Positions 33,421-44,224 of a DNA stretch of 64,000 bases are shown piece by piece. The notes below the pieces were generated by a model, which had not been told where the DNA came from, did not search any database, and saw only the letters and a program-made list of their open reading frames with translations. The stretch is taken from contig CM053028.1 in the NCBI GenBank assembly GCA_028564925.1, positions 621,819,572-621,883,571 of the forward strand, given 5' to 3'. This stretch comes from Lithobates sylvaticus (taxonomy: Eukaryota > Chordata > Amphibia > Anura > Ranidae). Within the stretch, counting starts at the first letter, position 1. Each line of letters starts with the position of its first letter. The position numbers and the translations under genes were made by a program.

Positions 33421-34270
33421 CCTCATTTCGATACATGCGCCAAGGGCGGAATCACATCACTGGTTGCGTACATTCCTGATTCTTGCCCCTGTCATGGTAT
33501 TTCATTTCTGTCACCTTACCACGCCCGGCAGGAATGCAGTCACTTCCTCGCACTAATTCGTGTCGGCGTGCCCCAGGCCGGCCTCATTTCAATACATGCG
33601 CCAAGGGCGGAATCACATCACTGGTTGCGTACATTCCTGATTCTTGCCCCTGTCATGGTATATCATTTCTGTCACCTTACCACGCCCGGCAGGAATGCAG
33701 TCACTTCCCCGCACTAATTCGTGTCGGCGTGCCCCAGGCCGGCCTCATTTCAATACATGCGCCAAGGGCGGAATCGCATCACTGGTTTGCGTACATTCCT
33801 GATTCTTGCCCCTGTCATGGTATCGCATTTCTGTCACCTTACCACGCCCGGCATGAATGCAGTCACTTCCCCGCACTAATTCGTGTCGGCGTGCCCTAGG
33901 CCCGGCCTCATTTCAATACATGCGCCAAGGGCGGAATCGCATCACTGGTTGCGTACATTCCTGATTCTTGCCCCTGTCATGGTATATCATTTCTGTCACC
34001 TTACCACGCCCGGCGTGAATGCAGTCACTTCCCCCGCACTAATTCGTGTCGGCGTGCCCTAGGCCCGCCTCATTTCAATACATGCGCCAAGGGCGGAATC
34101 GCAGCACTGGTTTGCGTACATTCCTGATTCTTGCCCCTGTCATGGTATCGCATTTCTGTCACCTTACCACGCCCGGCATGAATGCAGTCACTACCTCGCA
34201 CTAATTCGTGTCGGCGTGCTCTAGGCCCGGCCTCATTTCAATACATGCGCCAGGGGCGGAGTCGCAAAAA
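33421..34270 (+). repeat. 162-bp tandem repeat in the element leader
   Basis: Copies begin with CCTCATTTCAATACATGCGC at about 33421, 33582, 33743, 33906, 34068 and 34231, a period of 161-163 bp. The last is cut by an A-run. A more diverged copy follows at 34290-34415. Units are very similar, and no spacers of unrelated sequence occur, so this is not a CRISPR-like array. Confidence 0.9.
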
Positions 34271-34881
34271 AAAAAAAAAAAAAAAATGAGACTTTGATTC
34301 TTGTCCTTGTCATGTTATATCATTTCTGTGTCACCTTACCATGCCCCGGCGTTAATTGGTCACCTGCCTGTACGAATTTGCGCCGGCGTGCCCTAGGCCG
34401 GCCGCATTTCTACAAAAAAAAAAAAAAGAAAAGGGAGCTTGGATTGGGACCCGGTGGCAGCTGGATGTCACAGTTCGGCCTCAGCAATACCCAGGCAGTT
34501 AGCCTCGTTTCACGGTTGCCTCATTTCTGTACGTGCTCCAGAGTCCGGCTCACAGTCACCCCCATACGGTACGAACGGGCCGGGCCCTGTCACGGGAAGT
34601 TCGTTCAGTTAAGGCAACATGTCAAGTCAGTCATTCGTGTTGTCATCTGTCATTTGATCCCACAGCGGTCTCGACAGTCGACTTAAGTCACTATCGCCTG
34701 TTGTTATCATCTACGTTGGGTTCCGTCGCTCTGGACGGCAGCAGTTTTAGGCTCTTAAATAGGTACTTTCTCTCACACTCTCTCAGGTCAGTCGGATTCA
34801 GTAGGTCACCTGCACCAGCTTGATCAGGGTTCCAGCAGGCCCAGCCTGCAGACACGTGACCAGTCTACTAAGTAACGGGTC

Positions 34882-35187
34882 TTGGCAGCCGCCATGTCAT
34901 CAGTCGGCAGCGATGACCTCACCACCCCGCTATCTCCGGCGTCAGCCTCCGAGGCTGGCAGTGTCCAGTCCCTTAGGGCATGGACAATTCCCAGGCTGTC
35001 CGCCGAGCTGAGACGCAGAGGGATACCCTTCTCGTCTGCGGCCAGGAAGGCGGAGCTATTCAGGCTCCTCTTCCCACCACCGGCCGCAGCAAGCCCCAGC
35101 AGCCAGCAGGCGTCTCTGGAATCGATTTCAGCCGCCGTCGCTCAGCTACACACCCTCGTGTCTTCCCTGTCTTCCTCAAATCGTTGA
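34882..35187 (+). mobile_element. YR retroelement ORF1 region, SAP-like segment
   Basis: An open stretch with a SAP-like helix-turn-helix, AWTIPRLSAELRRRGIPF followed by a KAELFRLLF helix (residues about 33-66), then an Ala/Ser-rich helix. SAP motifs usually bind DNA. It lies directly upstream of the gag-like segment of the same fossil. Confidence 0.5.
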
Positions 35188-35200
35188 GGTCCAGGACAGG

Positions 35201-36046
35201 GTGTCTCGTCTAGAGACCAGCCCGGCTGCCACGGTTCCGGACCCTGCGGTGGTCCCAGCCATCAGTGCACCGGACGCAGGTAGTGAGCTTGCCACGACTA
35301 CCGTTCACCCTTCCCACCTGGTGCCACCCAGCGTAAGGAAGGACATTCTAGAGGGCAGAGACGTTAACCTGGCCTCACTCTTGATCTCGGTCCATGACTT
35401 GGCCGAGAACAAGGCCTACACCTGGGGGGACGTCTCAGTGGTTTTGAAAGCGAAGGATCCGAGGCTCAACAGAAAGCTCACGGTGCCCGAGTTCACGCTC
35501 GCTTTCGGCATGTTTAGGGACGTGCTGTGCTCAGCCTCCCCCGGCAGACGGGGGGAACTGGACCTCTACCTCCATTTGATCGTAGACCTGGGCCACAAAT
35601 ACGGTGGCTCAGCGTTCTACGACTATCATAGGTCCTTCTCGGCCAAAGCCGCAGCCAGATTCTCACAGTTTCATTTGACAACGGACTGGAGCGTAGTGGA
35701 CACGGTGTTGTTCTGCCGCCACTTCGCGGGTCTTCGCTCCCCGCTATGTGCTGTCTGTCAGTCAGCGTCCCACACCACGGTCTGGTGTGCCAACATAGCC
35801 TCTGTCCATCCGATAGCTAGCACGGCCTCTACCAGCACGAGCCAGGCTCAGCAGGCCCCGGCGCAAGGGCAAAAGGTGGACAAGTTGGGACGTCCGGTGC
35901 GGATGGTTGGGGGAGCCGCCATTTGCAACAATTTCGATTACGGCTCCTGCAATTTCAGCCAGTACCGGCTCTTGCACGTTTGCACCCTATGCCAGAGGGC
36001 GCACCCCAGGATCCTATGTGAGGTCAAACAGAAGAACCATGACTAA
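35201..36046 (+). mobile_element. YR retroelement ORF1 (gag-like) segment
   Basis: Contains a conserved block typical of frog DIRS/Ngaro ORF1 (KLTVPEFTLAFGMFRDVL, then DLYLHLIVDLGHKYGG, ARFSQFHLTTDWSVVDTVLF, RHFAGLR) and a C-terminal Cys/His cluster (CNNFDYGSC, HVCTLCQRAHPRILC) suited to nucleic-acid binding. Its role would be packaging element RNA. Part of a fossil; family assignment by memory. Confidence 0.65.
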
Positions 36047-36063
36047 GCCGGGTCAATGCCCTT

Positions 36064-36939
36064 TTGGCTCGGGTTTACTTGACCTCACACCCCACTCTGT
36101 CACTCGCCAGCTACCTCATCCGGGGTTTCACCGATGGGTTGCATACCGGGCTCATCACCCTGCCCCACTCCACCCACGAATGTCCGAACCTACGCTCAGC
36201 AGCAACAGATGAGCCAGCGATTGACGTCCTTCTACAGACGGAGTTGGATCGGGACTTCATGATAGGCCCGTTCAGTCAGTCTCCCTTTAACATCTGGAGG
36301 GTTAGCCCTATCGGGCTTGTACAGGGAATATCTTCAAATAAAAACGTCTGGTGTATGATCTGTCAGCGCCTCATTCTTCCGTCGCTCCCAGTCTCAACTC
36401 GCTCGTCCCCTCATCAAGTGGAGGGAGCGATATTATTTCGCGACCAAATTGACCTCGGGTCTAAGAGTAGTCCTTGGGCAGCCAGGGCAGATCTGGCCAT
36501 GTGGGAACACTTTCTTAGTAATTGGAACGGTGTGTCCCTGTTCATCCCAGTCGTGTCCACGCAGTCACTTCAGGTGGTGACCGATGCGGCGGCATCCACA
36601 GGATGCGCCGCCATTTTTGGCCATTTGTGGTTCGCCGCCCCTTGGCCTCCTCAAGCACTAGCCACACCAGGCTTCACTACCACGTCAGCCCTCTTTGAGC
36701 TCTTCCCCATCGTAGCAGCCGCTCACCTATGGGGTCACCATTGGTCTGGACAGACTGTGGCTTTCACGACAGACAATCAAGCCACAGCCAAGATCATCAG
36801 CAAGGGCAGGCCTAAATCCGGGCCCGTCATGTCCTTCCTCCGCAGACTGGTCCAACTATCCCTACAGCATCAGTTCAATGTTTACTGCTCATTCATTCCA
36901 GGGAAGTTTAACTCAGCGCTTATTGTCATTCTCACCTAG
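36064..36939 (+). mobile_element. YR retroelement reverse transcriptase and RNase H remnant
   Basis: The N-terminal block DRDFMIGPFSQSPFNIWRVS and following PIG step are the start of a DIRS-type reverse transcriptase. The downstream block LQVVTDAAASTGCAAIFG, ALFELFPIVAAAHLWG and TDNQATAKIISKGRPKS is the RNase H domain. Part of the same fossil, not functional. Confidence 0.7.
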
Positions 36940-37701
36940 CACTGTCACACAGCACGATACGCCAATACGTGGCCGGGGTGCCGCACTACTTGTCACTTCA
37001 AGACCCCGCGAGGCCTTCGGTGTTCTCCTGCCACGCAGTGAGGGCTCTACTACGTGGAGTGCAGAAACACCAGCCGCCAGTCAGCCCGAAGCGGCTGCCT
37101 ATCACGGGGGAGATCTTCAAGGGAATGTCTGACATCCTGGATAGGTCCCCCTTTCGGTCTCCTCCTCAGCACCGTCCTGCAGGCTGCGATACACATGGCG
37201 TTTTATGGGTTTCTACGGCCCAGCGAGTTCACTCGCAGCCACCCAGCCGGTCCAGTCTTGCATAGAAGTAGTCTCTGCCGCCACCAGGATCACTACGTCC
37301 TTCACTTGGCGACATCCAAAACTCAGCAGCGAGGTTCCGGAGTAGATGTTCACCTGTACAGGACTCACAACAACTGGTGCCCAGTTGCCGTGTTAAACCG
37401 CTTGACGGCACTGCTATCCGACCGCCCAGGGTCCAGTCCGCTTCTACCCTTTCCGGTATAACCCCTCAACTCGTCGCAGTTCGTGGAACATGTCCGGGTC
37501 CTTCTCGGCAATCTTCACTTGGACCCCAGCCAGTACTCCGGGCATTCATTCCGAATTGGGGCGGCCACGACGGCCTCAAGACAGAGGGTTCCGGACCATG
37601 TGATCAAGGAACTGGGTCGGTGGAAATCGGCCTGCTTCTCTCGCTACATTCCTAACCCACAGTTAGAGATGGCTCAGGCCTTTGCTCGTCTTACTCAGTG
37701 A
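36940..37701 (+). mobile_element. YR retroelement tyrosine recombinase remnant
   Basis: HMAFYGFLRPSEFTRSHPAG (about 37190) and SGHSFRIGAATTASRQRVPD followed by ELGRWKS and FSRYI (about 37530-37650) are the conserved core of tyrosine recombinases, with the HxxR box and the final Tyr region recognisable. This enzyme would integrate the circular DNA copy. Part of a fossil. Confidence 0.75.
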
Positions 37702-37743
37702 CATTATCTTTAATAAATAATTATCCCCTACCTGAAGGTTTTT

Positions 37744-37872
37744 GCCCCCTTATTTTGGTGTACCATACGGTAGACCAAGGCACACTTTCAGGTCTATTTC
37801 ATGTTGGTGAGTTTTGTGTTGTTCCTATATGTCATCTTTACTCATGTCGTCCGTAGGGCTCTAGACCATAAA
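37744..37872 (+). repeat. Split repeat B1
   Basis: 129 bp beginning GCCCCCTTATTTTGGTGTAC. Copied without visible change at 38084-38212. Confidence 0.9.
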
Positions 37873-37972
37873 TTGGAAGGCCGGGTACCGGCCTGAAGTT
37901 ATGGGAGGAGCCCGGAGGGTATTTTAAGCAGCCCAAAGGCCGCCGGTCTTTGTCGGTTTCCTGTGCGTGATA
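37873..37972 (+). repeat. Split repeat A2
   Basis: Copy of A1 differing by about a base-length change in a T run and a few bases at the end. It abuts B1 directly. Confidence 0.9.
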
Positions 37973-38083
37973 CCCACCCACCCTCCCCTTTTCAAAAGCC
38001 TCTTCCAAGTATTCTTACCCCAGACTGAATACTCATTCCACATTATTCCATAACTACTTCTTATCATTCTTTATCTAGGGTAT

Positions 38084-38212
38084 GCCCCCTTATTTTGGTG
38101 TACCATACGGTAGACCAAGGCACACTTTCAGGTCTATTTCATGTTGGTGAGTTTTGTGTTGTTCCTATATGTCATCTTTACTCATGTCGTCCGTAGGGCT
38201 CTAGACCATAAA
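38084..38212 (+). repeat. Split repeat B2
   Basis: Second copy of B1 and outer right end of the element. It is followed by a TA-rich run and the ATATTATGAATATTACCACAG flank repeat. Confidence 0.9.
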
Positions 38213-38231
38213 TATATATATATACACACAT

Positions 38232-38325
38232 AGAATATTACCCACCACAGTCTGTCTGAGTCCACTTGCTAGTGCTACCGTACCCATATTATGAATATTA
38301 CCACAGTCAGCTACCCAGAGTCTAT
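38232..38325 (+). repeat. Short repeat, right flank of the YR retroelement
   Basis: Copies of the same AATATTACCACAG...CAGCTACCC unit as 32033-32110, ending CAGAGTCTATT. Confidence 0.7.
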
Positions 38326-38830
38326 TTTTTGAGAATCGTGATCTTCATTCTAAGCAAAAGAATCGTGAAGCTCTAAACCTTATTGATGTAAATGTCAACA
38401 ATGGGAGTTTACTCCCACTTTAACCGATTGCTGTACGGTGGGCGCTTTAAGGAGTATAAGCCCGTGGCCTCGCGATCGCTCCTGAGATCTGTCAATGTAA
38501 ACAGACAGGGTTCTGTCAGGGGTAAGGAGAGCAATCTGTTGTTCCTAATGCTTAGAAACAACGATCGCTCTCCTCACCCAGGCAGTCCCATCCCCCCACA
38601 ATTAGAATCACTCCCTAGGTAACACAATTAACTTCTTCATCGCCCCCTAGTGTTAACCCCGTCCCTGACAGTGACATTTTATACAGTAATCAGTGGCTAT
38701 TTATAGCACTGATCGCTGTATAAAGGTCAATGGTTCCAAAATATTGTGAAAAGTGTCCGATCTGTCCGCCGTAATGTCGCAGTCCTGATAAAAAAAAAAT
38801 GCAGATGGCCACCATTACTAGTTTCAAAAA
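38326..38830 (+). repeat. Ranid-type interspersed repeat, diverged copy
   Basis: Shares CGCCCCCTAGTGTTAACCCC, TATACAGTAATCA and CACTGATCGCTGTATAAA with the copies at 40490-41070 and 42030-42600. No protein. Family name unknown to me. Confidence 0.6.
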
Positions 38831-39395
38831 TACCCGAAAGCCGCCAAGAACGGCCAAGAACTACCGAGCACCGCCGAGATACACAGGACATGCGCTCTGT
38901 ATCTCGGAGCGCCATTTTTAAAATCAAAAGACACTGACAAGGCTGCAATGGAAGGCTTCAAATGCTGCAAAAGACTGACAAGGCCGCATTAATAGGCATT
39001 TAAATGTAAGTTTTTTTCCTTAAACCTCCCTTCTAAAAGTTTTTTTCTTTTAAATTCCCTCCTAAACTTGGGGTGCGTGTTATATGCCGGCGCATGTTAT
39101 ACGCTAATAAATACGGTAAATCGAGGCCGGAACACCACTTTAATATATTTTTTGGGGATATTTATTATAGCAGAAAGTCTGAAAATAGCCTGTTTTGTTT
39201 ATAGCGCAAAAAATAAAAACCACAGAAGTGATCAAATACCACCAAAAGAAATCTCTTTTGTGGGAAAAAAAATACATTAATTTTGTTTGGGTACAGCGCC
39301 GCACAACCGCGCAATTGTCAGTTAAAGAGACGCAGTGCTGTATGGCAAAAAATGGCGGGTCAGGAAGGGGTGAAATTTTTCCGGGGCTGAAGTGA
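38831..39395 (+). repeat. Ranid-type repeat fragments
   Basis: Includes the GGGTGCGTGTTATATGCCGG block near 39071 and the TTTATAGCGCAAAAAATAAAAA block near 39200, which also occurs at 42775. No gene. Confidence 0.5.
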
Positions 39396-39464
39396 TTAAA
39401 GGAGTGTTTTCTTTTTCTCAGCTACTGAAAATCTGCTGTCCATACAAGTGCAGTAAATACTCAC

Positions 39465-39521
39465 ATTGTGCTCAGGAAGGACATCTCCAGCTTCAAGGCT
39501 ACGGTCCTTCTCGTCCGACAT
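39465..39521 (-). CDS. Candidate host exon (57 bp, first coding exon?)
   Basis: On the minus strand a pyrimidine-rich tract ends in GTAG directly before an ATG at 39521. Nineteen codons follow (MSDEKDRSLEAGDVLPEHN), ending at 39465 exactly at a strong donor, GTGAGTATT. The peptide is acidic and hydrophilic with balanced codons, like the start of an intracellular vertebrate protein. About 225 bp around it (39398-39625) is not repeat-like, an island between repeats. I do not recognise the protein. The segment is short enough for the coincidence of acceptor, ATG, open frame and donor to be chance, so this is a candidate only. Confidence 0.4.
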
Positions 39522-39624
39522 CTACAATTCAGAGGAGAGAATAGTCAATAGGTACAAGGAATGTATAATATAGATCTGATATAATACATTAGGAGAATAA
39601 AATAATATAATATGGGTAAAGGGT

Positions 39625-39925
39625 AGGGATGCACCAATATCAGATTTTTATAGAGCGAGTAGTACGAGTACTGACACTTTCCCTGAGTACTCGCTGATAC
39701 CAATCACAGAAACCTATTTTTTCGGATCGCATGGATGTCCACACATATGCAATGTGGTTCCTGCACCATATCACAGTTCACACTGCGATCTGAGAACCAA
39801 TCTGGGGGTGCCATTCATTTTACATTGACACTCTCAGCGCTTTGCAGATGTCATTGTGAACAGGTGAGCAATTCAGGTGCGATGAGGGAACCGGCACTGA
39901 ATTTCCTGCATCGCACCGCTGTGAA
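39625..39925 (+). mobile_element. hAT-like non-autonomous fragments
   Basis: TAGGGATGCACCAATATCAG followed by AGTACGAGTACTGAC and GAGTACTCGCTGATACC is the end of a widespread vertebrate hAT-like repeat. It passes at about 39725 into a ranid-type repeat with GATCGCATGGATG and GGTGCGATGAGGGAACC words. Confidence 0.55.
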
Positions 39926-41067
39926 CCGGGACTTAGAGCTGACCTTTTGTCATTTTTTTTTTCATCTTTCCATCTATTAAATCTTCTGCCCTTGGTGTTG
40001 TTTTAACTTTGGATAGTAAAACATTTTTTTTTTTTCTGCCAGTAAATACCTTATACGTCCCACTTCCTGTTTCTTGTCTGGTAAAAGCCTAGGCTTATGA
40101 CATCATGTACAACTCTCTCTTACTCTCCTGAGAGTTTGCCAGGAAGGGAGGGGGCGAGTCATAAGAGAGCCACTGAGAGCTGCAGAGCTGGAGGTGCGTG
40201 TCTGTGTAAATCCAGGAAGTGAACAGGCAGCAGCTACAGCTGCCCACAGTTAAAATGGCTGCAGCCAGACTCAGTGGAGGGAGATTTCTGTAGTATATTT
40301 GGCAAGTACAGAATCACAATATATATAAAATAATATGCAAAGTAGTTGGAGGGAAGCCTCAGAATGGCAAAGATGTTTTTATTACAAATTATGAGAGCGG
40401 ACTGCAGTTCCTCTTAAATCTTTTTTTTTTTTTTTCAAACAGCATGAACAGACTTCTACCTTGTTTAGCAAAAAAAAAAAAACCAGTGCTGATTAACTGC
40501 TCATCGACCGCCGGCTGTCAATTGATGGCCAGGCGGCGCAGCTCTCGTGGTGGGGGGGGCGTCATATAACGCCCTCCCCTTCCCGGCCCTCCAGGGAGCG
40601 CACAAGCGCACCGCCGTGTCACTGGGCACCCGCGATTGCCCGGGTACACAGCAGGACCGTGGATTTGTGTATGTAAATACACAGATCCCCGGTCCTTTCA
40701 GAGGAGAGGAGACCGATGGTGTGTTCTTAGTACAGAGGAACACCGATCGGTCTCTTCCCCTTGTGAATCCCCTCCCCCAACAGTTAGAATCACTCCCAGG
40801 GAACATATATAAACCCCTGCAGCGCCCCCTAGTGTTAACCCCTTCCCTGCCAGTCACATTTATACAGTAATCAATGCATTTTTTATAGCACCGATCGCTG
40901 TATAAATGAGAATGATCCCAAAAATGTGTCAACAGTGTCCGATATGTCCGCCGCAATATCGCAGTAACGATAAAAGTTAAAGATTGTCGCCATTACTAGT
41001 AAAAAAAAAAATAATAAAAATGCCATAAATCTATCTCCAAGTTTGTAGACGCTATAGCTATAACACC
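39915..41067 (+). repeat. Tandem duplication, copy 1
   Basis: Begins GCTGTGAACCGGGACTTAGA and runs through TGACATCATGTACAACTCTC, GCTACAGCTGCCCACAG and the ranid repeat with CGCCCCCTAGTGTTAACCCC. About 1.15 kb, repeated at 41450-42575. Confidence 0.85.
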
Positions 41068-41460
41068 GCTGTGAACCGGGACTTAGAGCCGACCTTGTGT
41101 CCAAGTTTGTAGACGCTATAGCTATAACACCGCTGTTAGAGCCGACCTTTTGTCATTTTTTTTCATCTTTCCATCTATTAAATCTTCTGCCCTTGTTGTT
41201 GTTTTAACTTTGGATAGTAAAACATTTTTTTTTTCTGCCAGTAAATACCTTATACGGCCCACTTCCTGTTTCTGGTCTGTCGCAGTAACGATAAAAGTTA
41301 AAGATCGTCGCCATTACTAGTAAAAAAAAAAAATAAAAATGCCATAAATCTATCTCCAAGTTTGTAGACGCTATAGCTATAACACCGCTGTGAACCGGAA
41401 CTTAGAGCCGACCTTTTGTCCAAATTTGTAGACGCTATAGCTATAACACCGCTGTGAACC
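41040..41460 (+). repeat. Scrambled junction between the tandem copies
   Basis: Short blocks from inside the duplicated unit occur in new order. The word CTATAGCTATAACACCGCTG appears four times (near 41050, 41114, 41374 and 41438), and the TCGCAGTAACGATAAAAGTT block is joined to CTTCCTGTTTCTGGTCTG near 41279. Repeated template switching or misassembly would both give this. Confidence 0.8.
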
Positions 41461-42900
41461 GGGACTTAGAGCCGACCTTTTGTCATTTTTTTTTTCATCT
41501 TTCCATCTATTAAATCTTCTGCCCTTGTTGTTGTTTTAACTTTGGATAGTAAAACATTTTTTTTTGTCTGCCAGTAAATACCTTATACGGCCCACTTCCT
41601 GTTTCTTGTCTGGTAAAAAGCCTAGGCTTATGACATCATGTACAACTCTCTCTTACTCTCCTGAGAGTTTGCCAGGAAGGGAGGGGGTGAGTCATAAGAG
41701 AGCCACTGAGAGCTGCAGAGCTGGGAGGTGCATGTCTGTGTAAATCCAGGAAGTGAACAGGCAGCAGCTACAGCTGCCCACAGTTAAAATGGCTGCAGCC
41801 AGACTCAGTGGAGGGAGATTTCTGTAGTATATTTGGCAAGTACAGAATCACAATATATATAAAATAATATGCAAAGTAGTTGGAGGGAAGCCTCAGAATG
41901 GCAAAGATGTTTTTATTACAAATTATGAGAGCGGACTGCAGTTCCTCTTTAATCTTTTTTTTTTTCAAACAGCATTTCTTGTCTTTGTACAGACTTCTAC
42001 CTTGTTTAGCAAAAAAAAAAACCCAGTGCTGATTAACTGCTCAGCGACCGCCGGCTGTCAATTGATGGCCAGGCGGCGCAGCTCTCGTGGTGGGAGGGCG
42101 TCATATGACGCCCTCCCCTTCCCAGCCCTCCAGCGAGCGCACGCGCACCGCCGTGTCACTGGGCACCCGCGATTGCCCGGGTACACAGCAGGACCGTGGA
42201 TTTGTGTATGTAAATACACAGATCCCCGGTCCTGTCAGAGGAGAGGAGACCAATGGTGTGTTCTTAGTACAGAGGAACACCGATCGGTCTCTTCCCCTTG
42301 TGAATCCCCTCCCCCACAGTTAGAATCACTCCCAGGGAACATATATAAACCCCTGCAGCGCCCCCTGTGTTAACCCCTTCCCTGCCAGTCACATTTATAC
42401 AGTAATCACTGCATTTTTATAGCACCGATCGCTGTATAAATGTGAATGATCCCAAAAATGTGTCAAAAGTGTCGATATGTCCGCCGCAATATCGCAGTAA
42501 CGATAAAAGTTAAAGATCGTCGCCATTACTAGTAAAAAAAAAAATAATAAAACATGCCATAAATCTATCTCCAAGTTTGTAGACGCTATAACTTTGTGCA
42601 AACCAATCAATATATGCTTTTTTGCGATTTTTTTTTTACCAAAAATATGTAGAAGAATACGTATCGGCCTAAACTGAGGAACAAAAATGTTTTTTTATAT
42701 ATTTTTTTGGGGATATTTATAGCAAAAAGTAAAAAATATATATATTTTTTTTTAAACTTGTCACTATTCTTTTGTTTATAGCGCAAAAAATAAAAAACGC
42801 AGAAGTGATTGAATACCACAAAAAGAAAGCTCTATTTGTGGTGACAAAATGGTAACAATTTCATCTGGGTACAGTGTTGTATGACTGTATGACTGGTGAA
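41450..42900 (+). repeat. Tandem duplication, copy 2, with longer ranid-type repeat
   Basis: Same order as copy 1 to about 42575. It then continues with TTTGTGCAAACCAATCAATA and TTTATAGCGCAAAAAATAAAAA, the normal continuation that copy 1 lost at its junction. Confidence 0.85.
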
Positions 42901-43540
42901 AATGCCCAGTATTGAGGTGGTTAAATACCACCAAAAGAAAGCTCTGTCTGTCTCAAACAAATGATAAAGATGTGTTTGAGTACAGTGTTGTATGACCGCA
43001 CAGTTGTCAGCGCTGAAAGATGAAAATTGGCCTGGGCAGGAAGGGGGTTAAAAGTGCCCAATATTAATGTGGTTAAATATTTTTTTTTTTTTAACTTGTA
43101 TTCAATTGTTTTTTACATACTGTAATCAGAGTAGTCATGTGTCACCATAGTGACACTACTACACTGGGGTTGATTTTTTTTTATTTTTATTTTTTGTTAC
43201 ATTGTTATAAACAACAGTTTTAACTGCCACAAATGGCTTTCATTCATGACACCTTGCTTACTACTGTGATGCTGTGATTAGCTACAGTTAATCACATGGT
43301 ACAGGGTGCTGTGATTGGTCCAGGTGCCAGGTGATAGTTGTGGGCTAATCACAGCATCACAATAGTAAGCAAGCCGTCATGAATGATGTCCATTCCTCAC
43401 AGTTCTCTTACATGTAATCACGTGATTGCTATGATTGGCCAGAGCAATCACACGATACCCCAACCAATCACAGAGGCCAGGGTACCGGGCACCTTCCCCT
43501 GCTGTGTCCACCGGTGTTAATGTACTGCAACAAGTGGTTA
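42901..43540. repeat. Ranid-type repeats with a hairpin MITE
   Basis: 43228-43277 and 43338-43392 are inverted copies (TTGCTTACTACTGTGATGC against GCATCACAATAGTAAGCAA), a MITE-like hairpin. Around it are AT-rich fragments of the same families as upstream. No gene. Confidence 0.55.
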
Positions 43541-43796
43541 AAGTGCACTTCCAAAATGCCATATACACAGTATGTTTAATGCCAACATAATGGAGGGGTT
43601 TGCAAAAAACACAGCTCAACCGCACATTTTTACCACCCCCCACCTGCATGTTAGCCTTCTAAAGCTCCATTCACCACCTGATTTTTTCAGAAACACAGGC
43701 CATTTTTTTTTTAACATGGGCTCCTAGGGATGGCATTCACATTGATGCATTTTTGTGCCTCTGCGTTTTATTGGAAAGGGTCAGGGACTTTTTTAA
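43541..43796. other. Unassigned spacer
   Basis: No feature beyond T runs and a CCACCCCCCACC word. Confidence 0.4.
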
Positions 43797-44121
43797 GACC
43801 CCCTTCACACGGCCAGCGGGCCACATTAGCGGTAAAACACAGCTAGTTTTAGCAGAGCTTTACTGTCGTTTTAGCAGTGCTTTTCAGCCACTAGCGGGGC
43901 GCTTTTAACCACCGCTAGCGACGAAAGGGTTAAATGCACCCAAAAAGCGCCACTGCTAAAGCACTTTGGCAGCGGTGCCCATTCATTCATCAGGCGCTCC
44001 AAAGATTCTGCTTACAGGACTTTTTCTAATGTCCTGCCAGCACAGCACCCCAATGTGAAAGCACAGGGGAGGCATTTTTAGCCTTTTAGCGCCTGAAAAA
44101 CACCTCAGTGTGAAAGGGGTC
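43797..44121. mobile_element. MITE with GACCCCCTTCACAC ends
   Basis: Outer ends AGACCCCCTTCACAC and GTGTGAAAGGGGTC are inverted. The interior has AGCGGGGCGCTTTTAAC and similar GC-rich words known from an abundant ranid repeat (from memory). No coding capacity. Confidence 0.6.
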
Positions 44122-44224
44122 GAAGAGCAAAAAACACAAAAAAAAAAAGAAACGCAAGCCGTGGCAAAAAAACCCCGCAAAAAGCACTGCAGAAATGCTC
44201 AAACTACATAGGTGTGAAAGTAGC

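Larger units (their letters stand above)
32520..38212 (+). mobile_element. Fossil tyrosine-recombinase retrotransposon, Ngaro/DIRS type
   Basis: Its parts run in order: A1 repeat (32520-32618), leader with 162-bp tandem repeats, ORF1-like region (34882-36046), reverse transcriptase/RNase H remnant (36064-36939), tyrosine recombinase remnant (36940-37701), then B1 (37744-37872), A2 (37873-37972) and B2 (38084-38212). The A1-internal-B1-A2-B2 order is the split-direct-repeat layout of Ngaro and PAT-like elements, which lack integrase and insert with a tyrosine recombinase. The two B copies look identical and the A copies nearly so, which suggests a fairly young insertion. The coding part is broken in several places. 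I cannot decide between Ngaro and a DIRS relative by eye. Confidence 0.75.

Noticed and set aside
33421-34270. CRISPR-like regular spacing
   Set aside because: Whole 162-bp units are repeated with no unique spacers, and the context is a eukaryotic retroelement.
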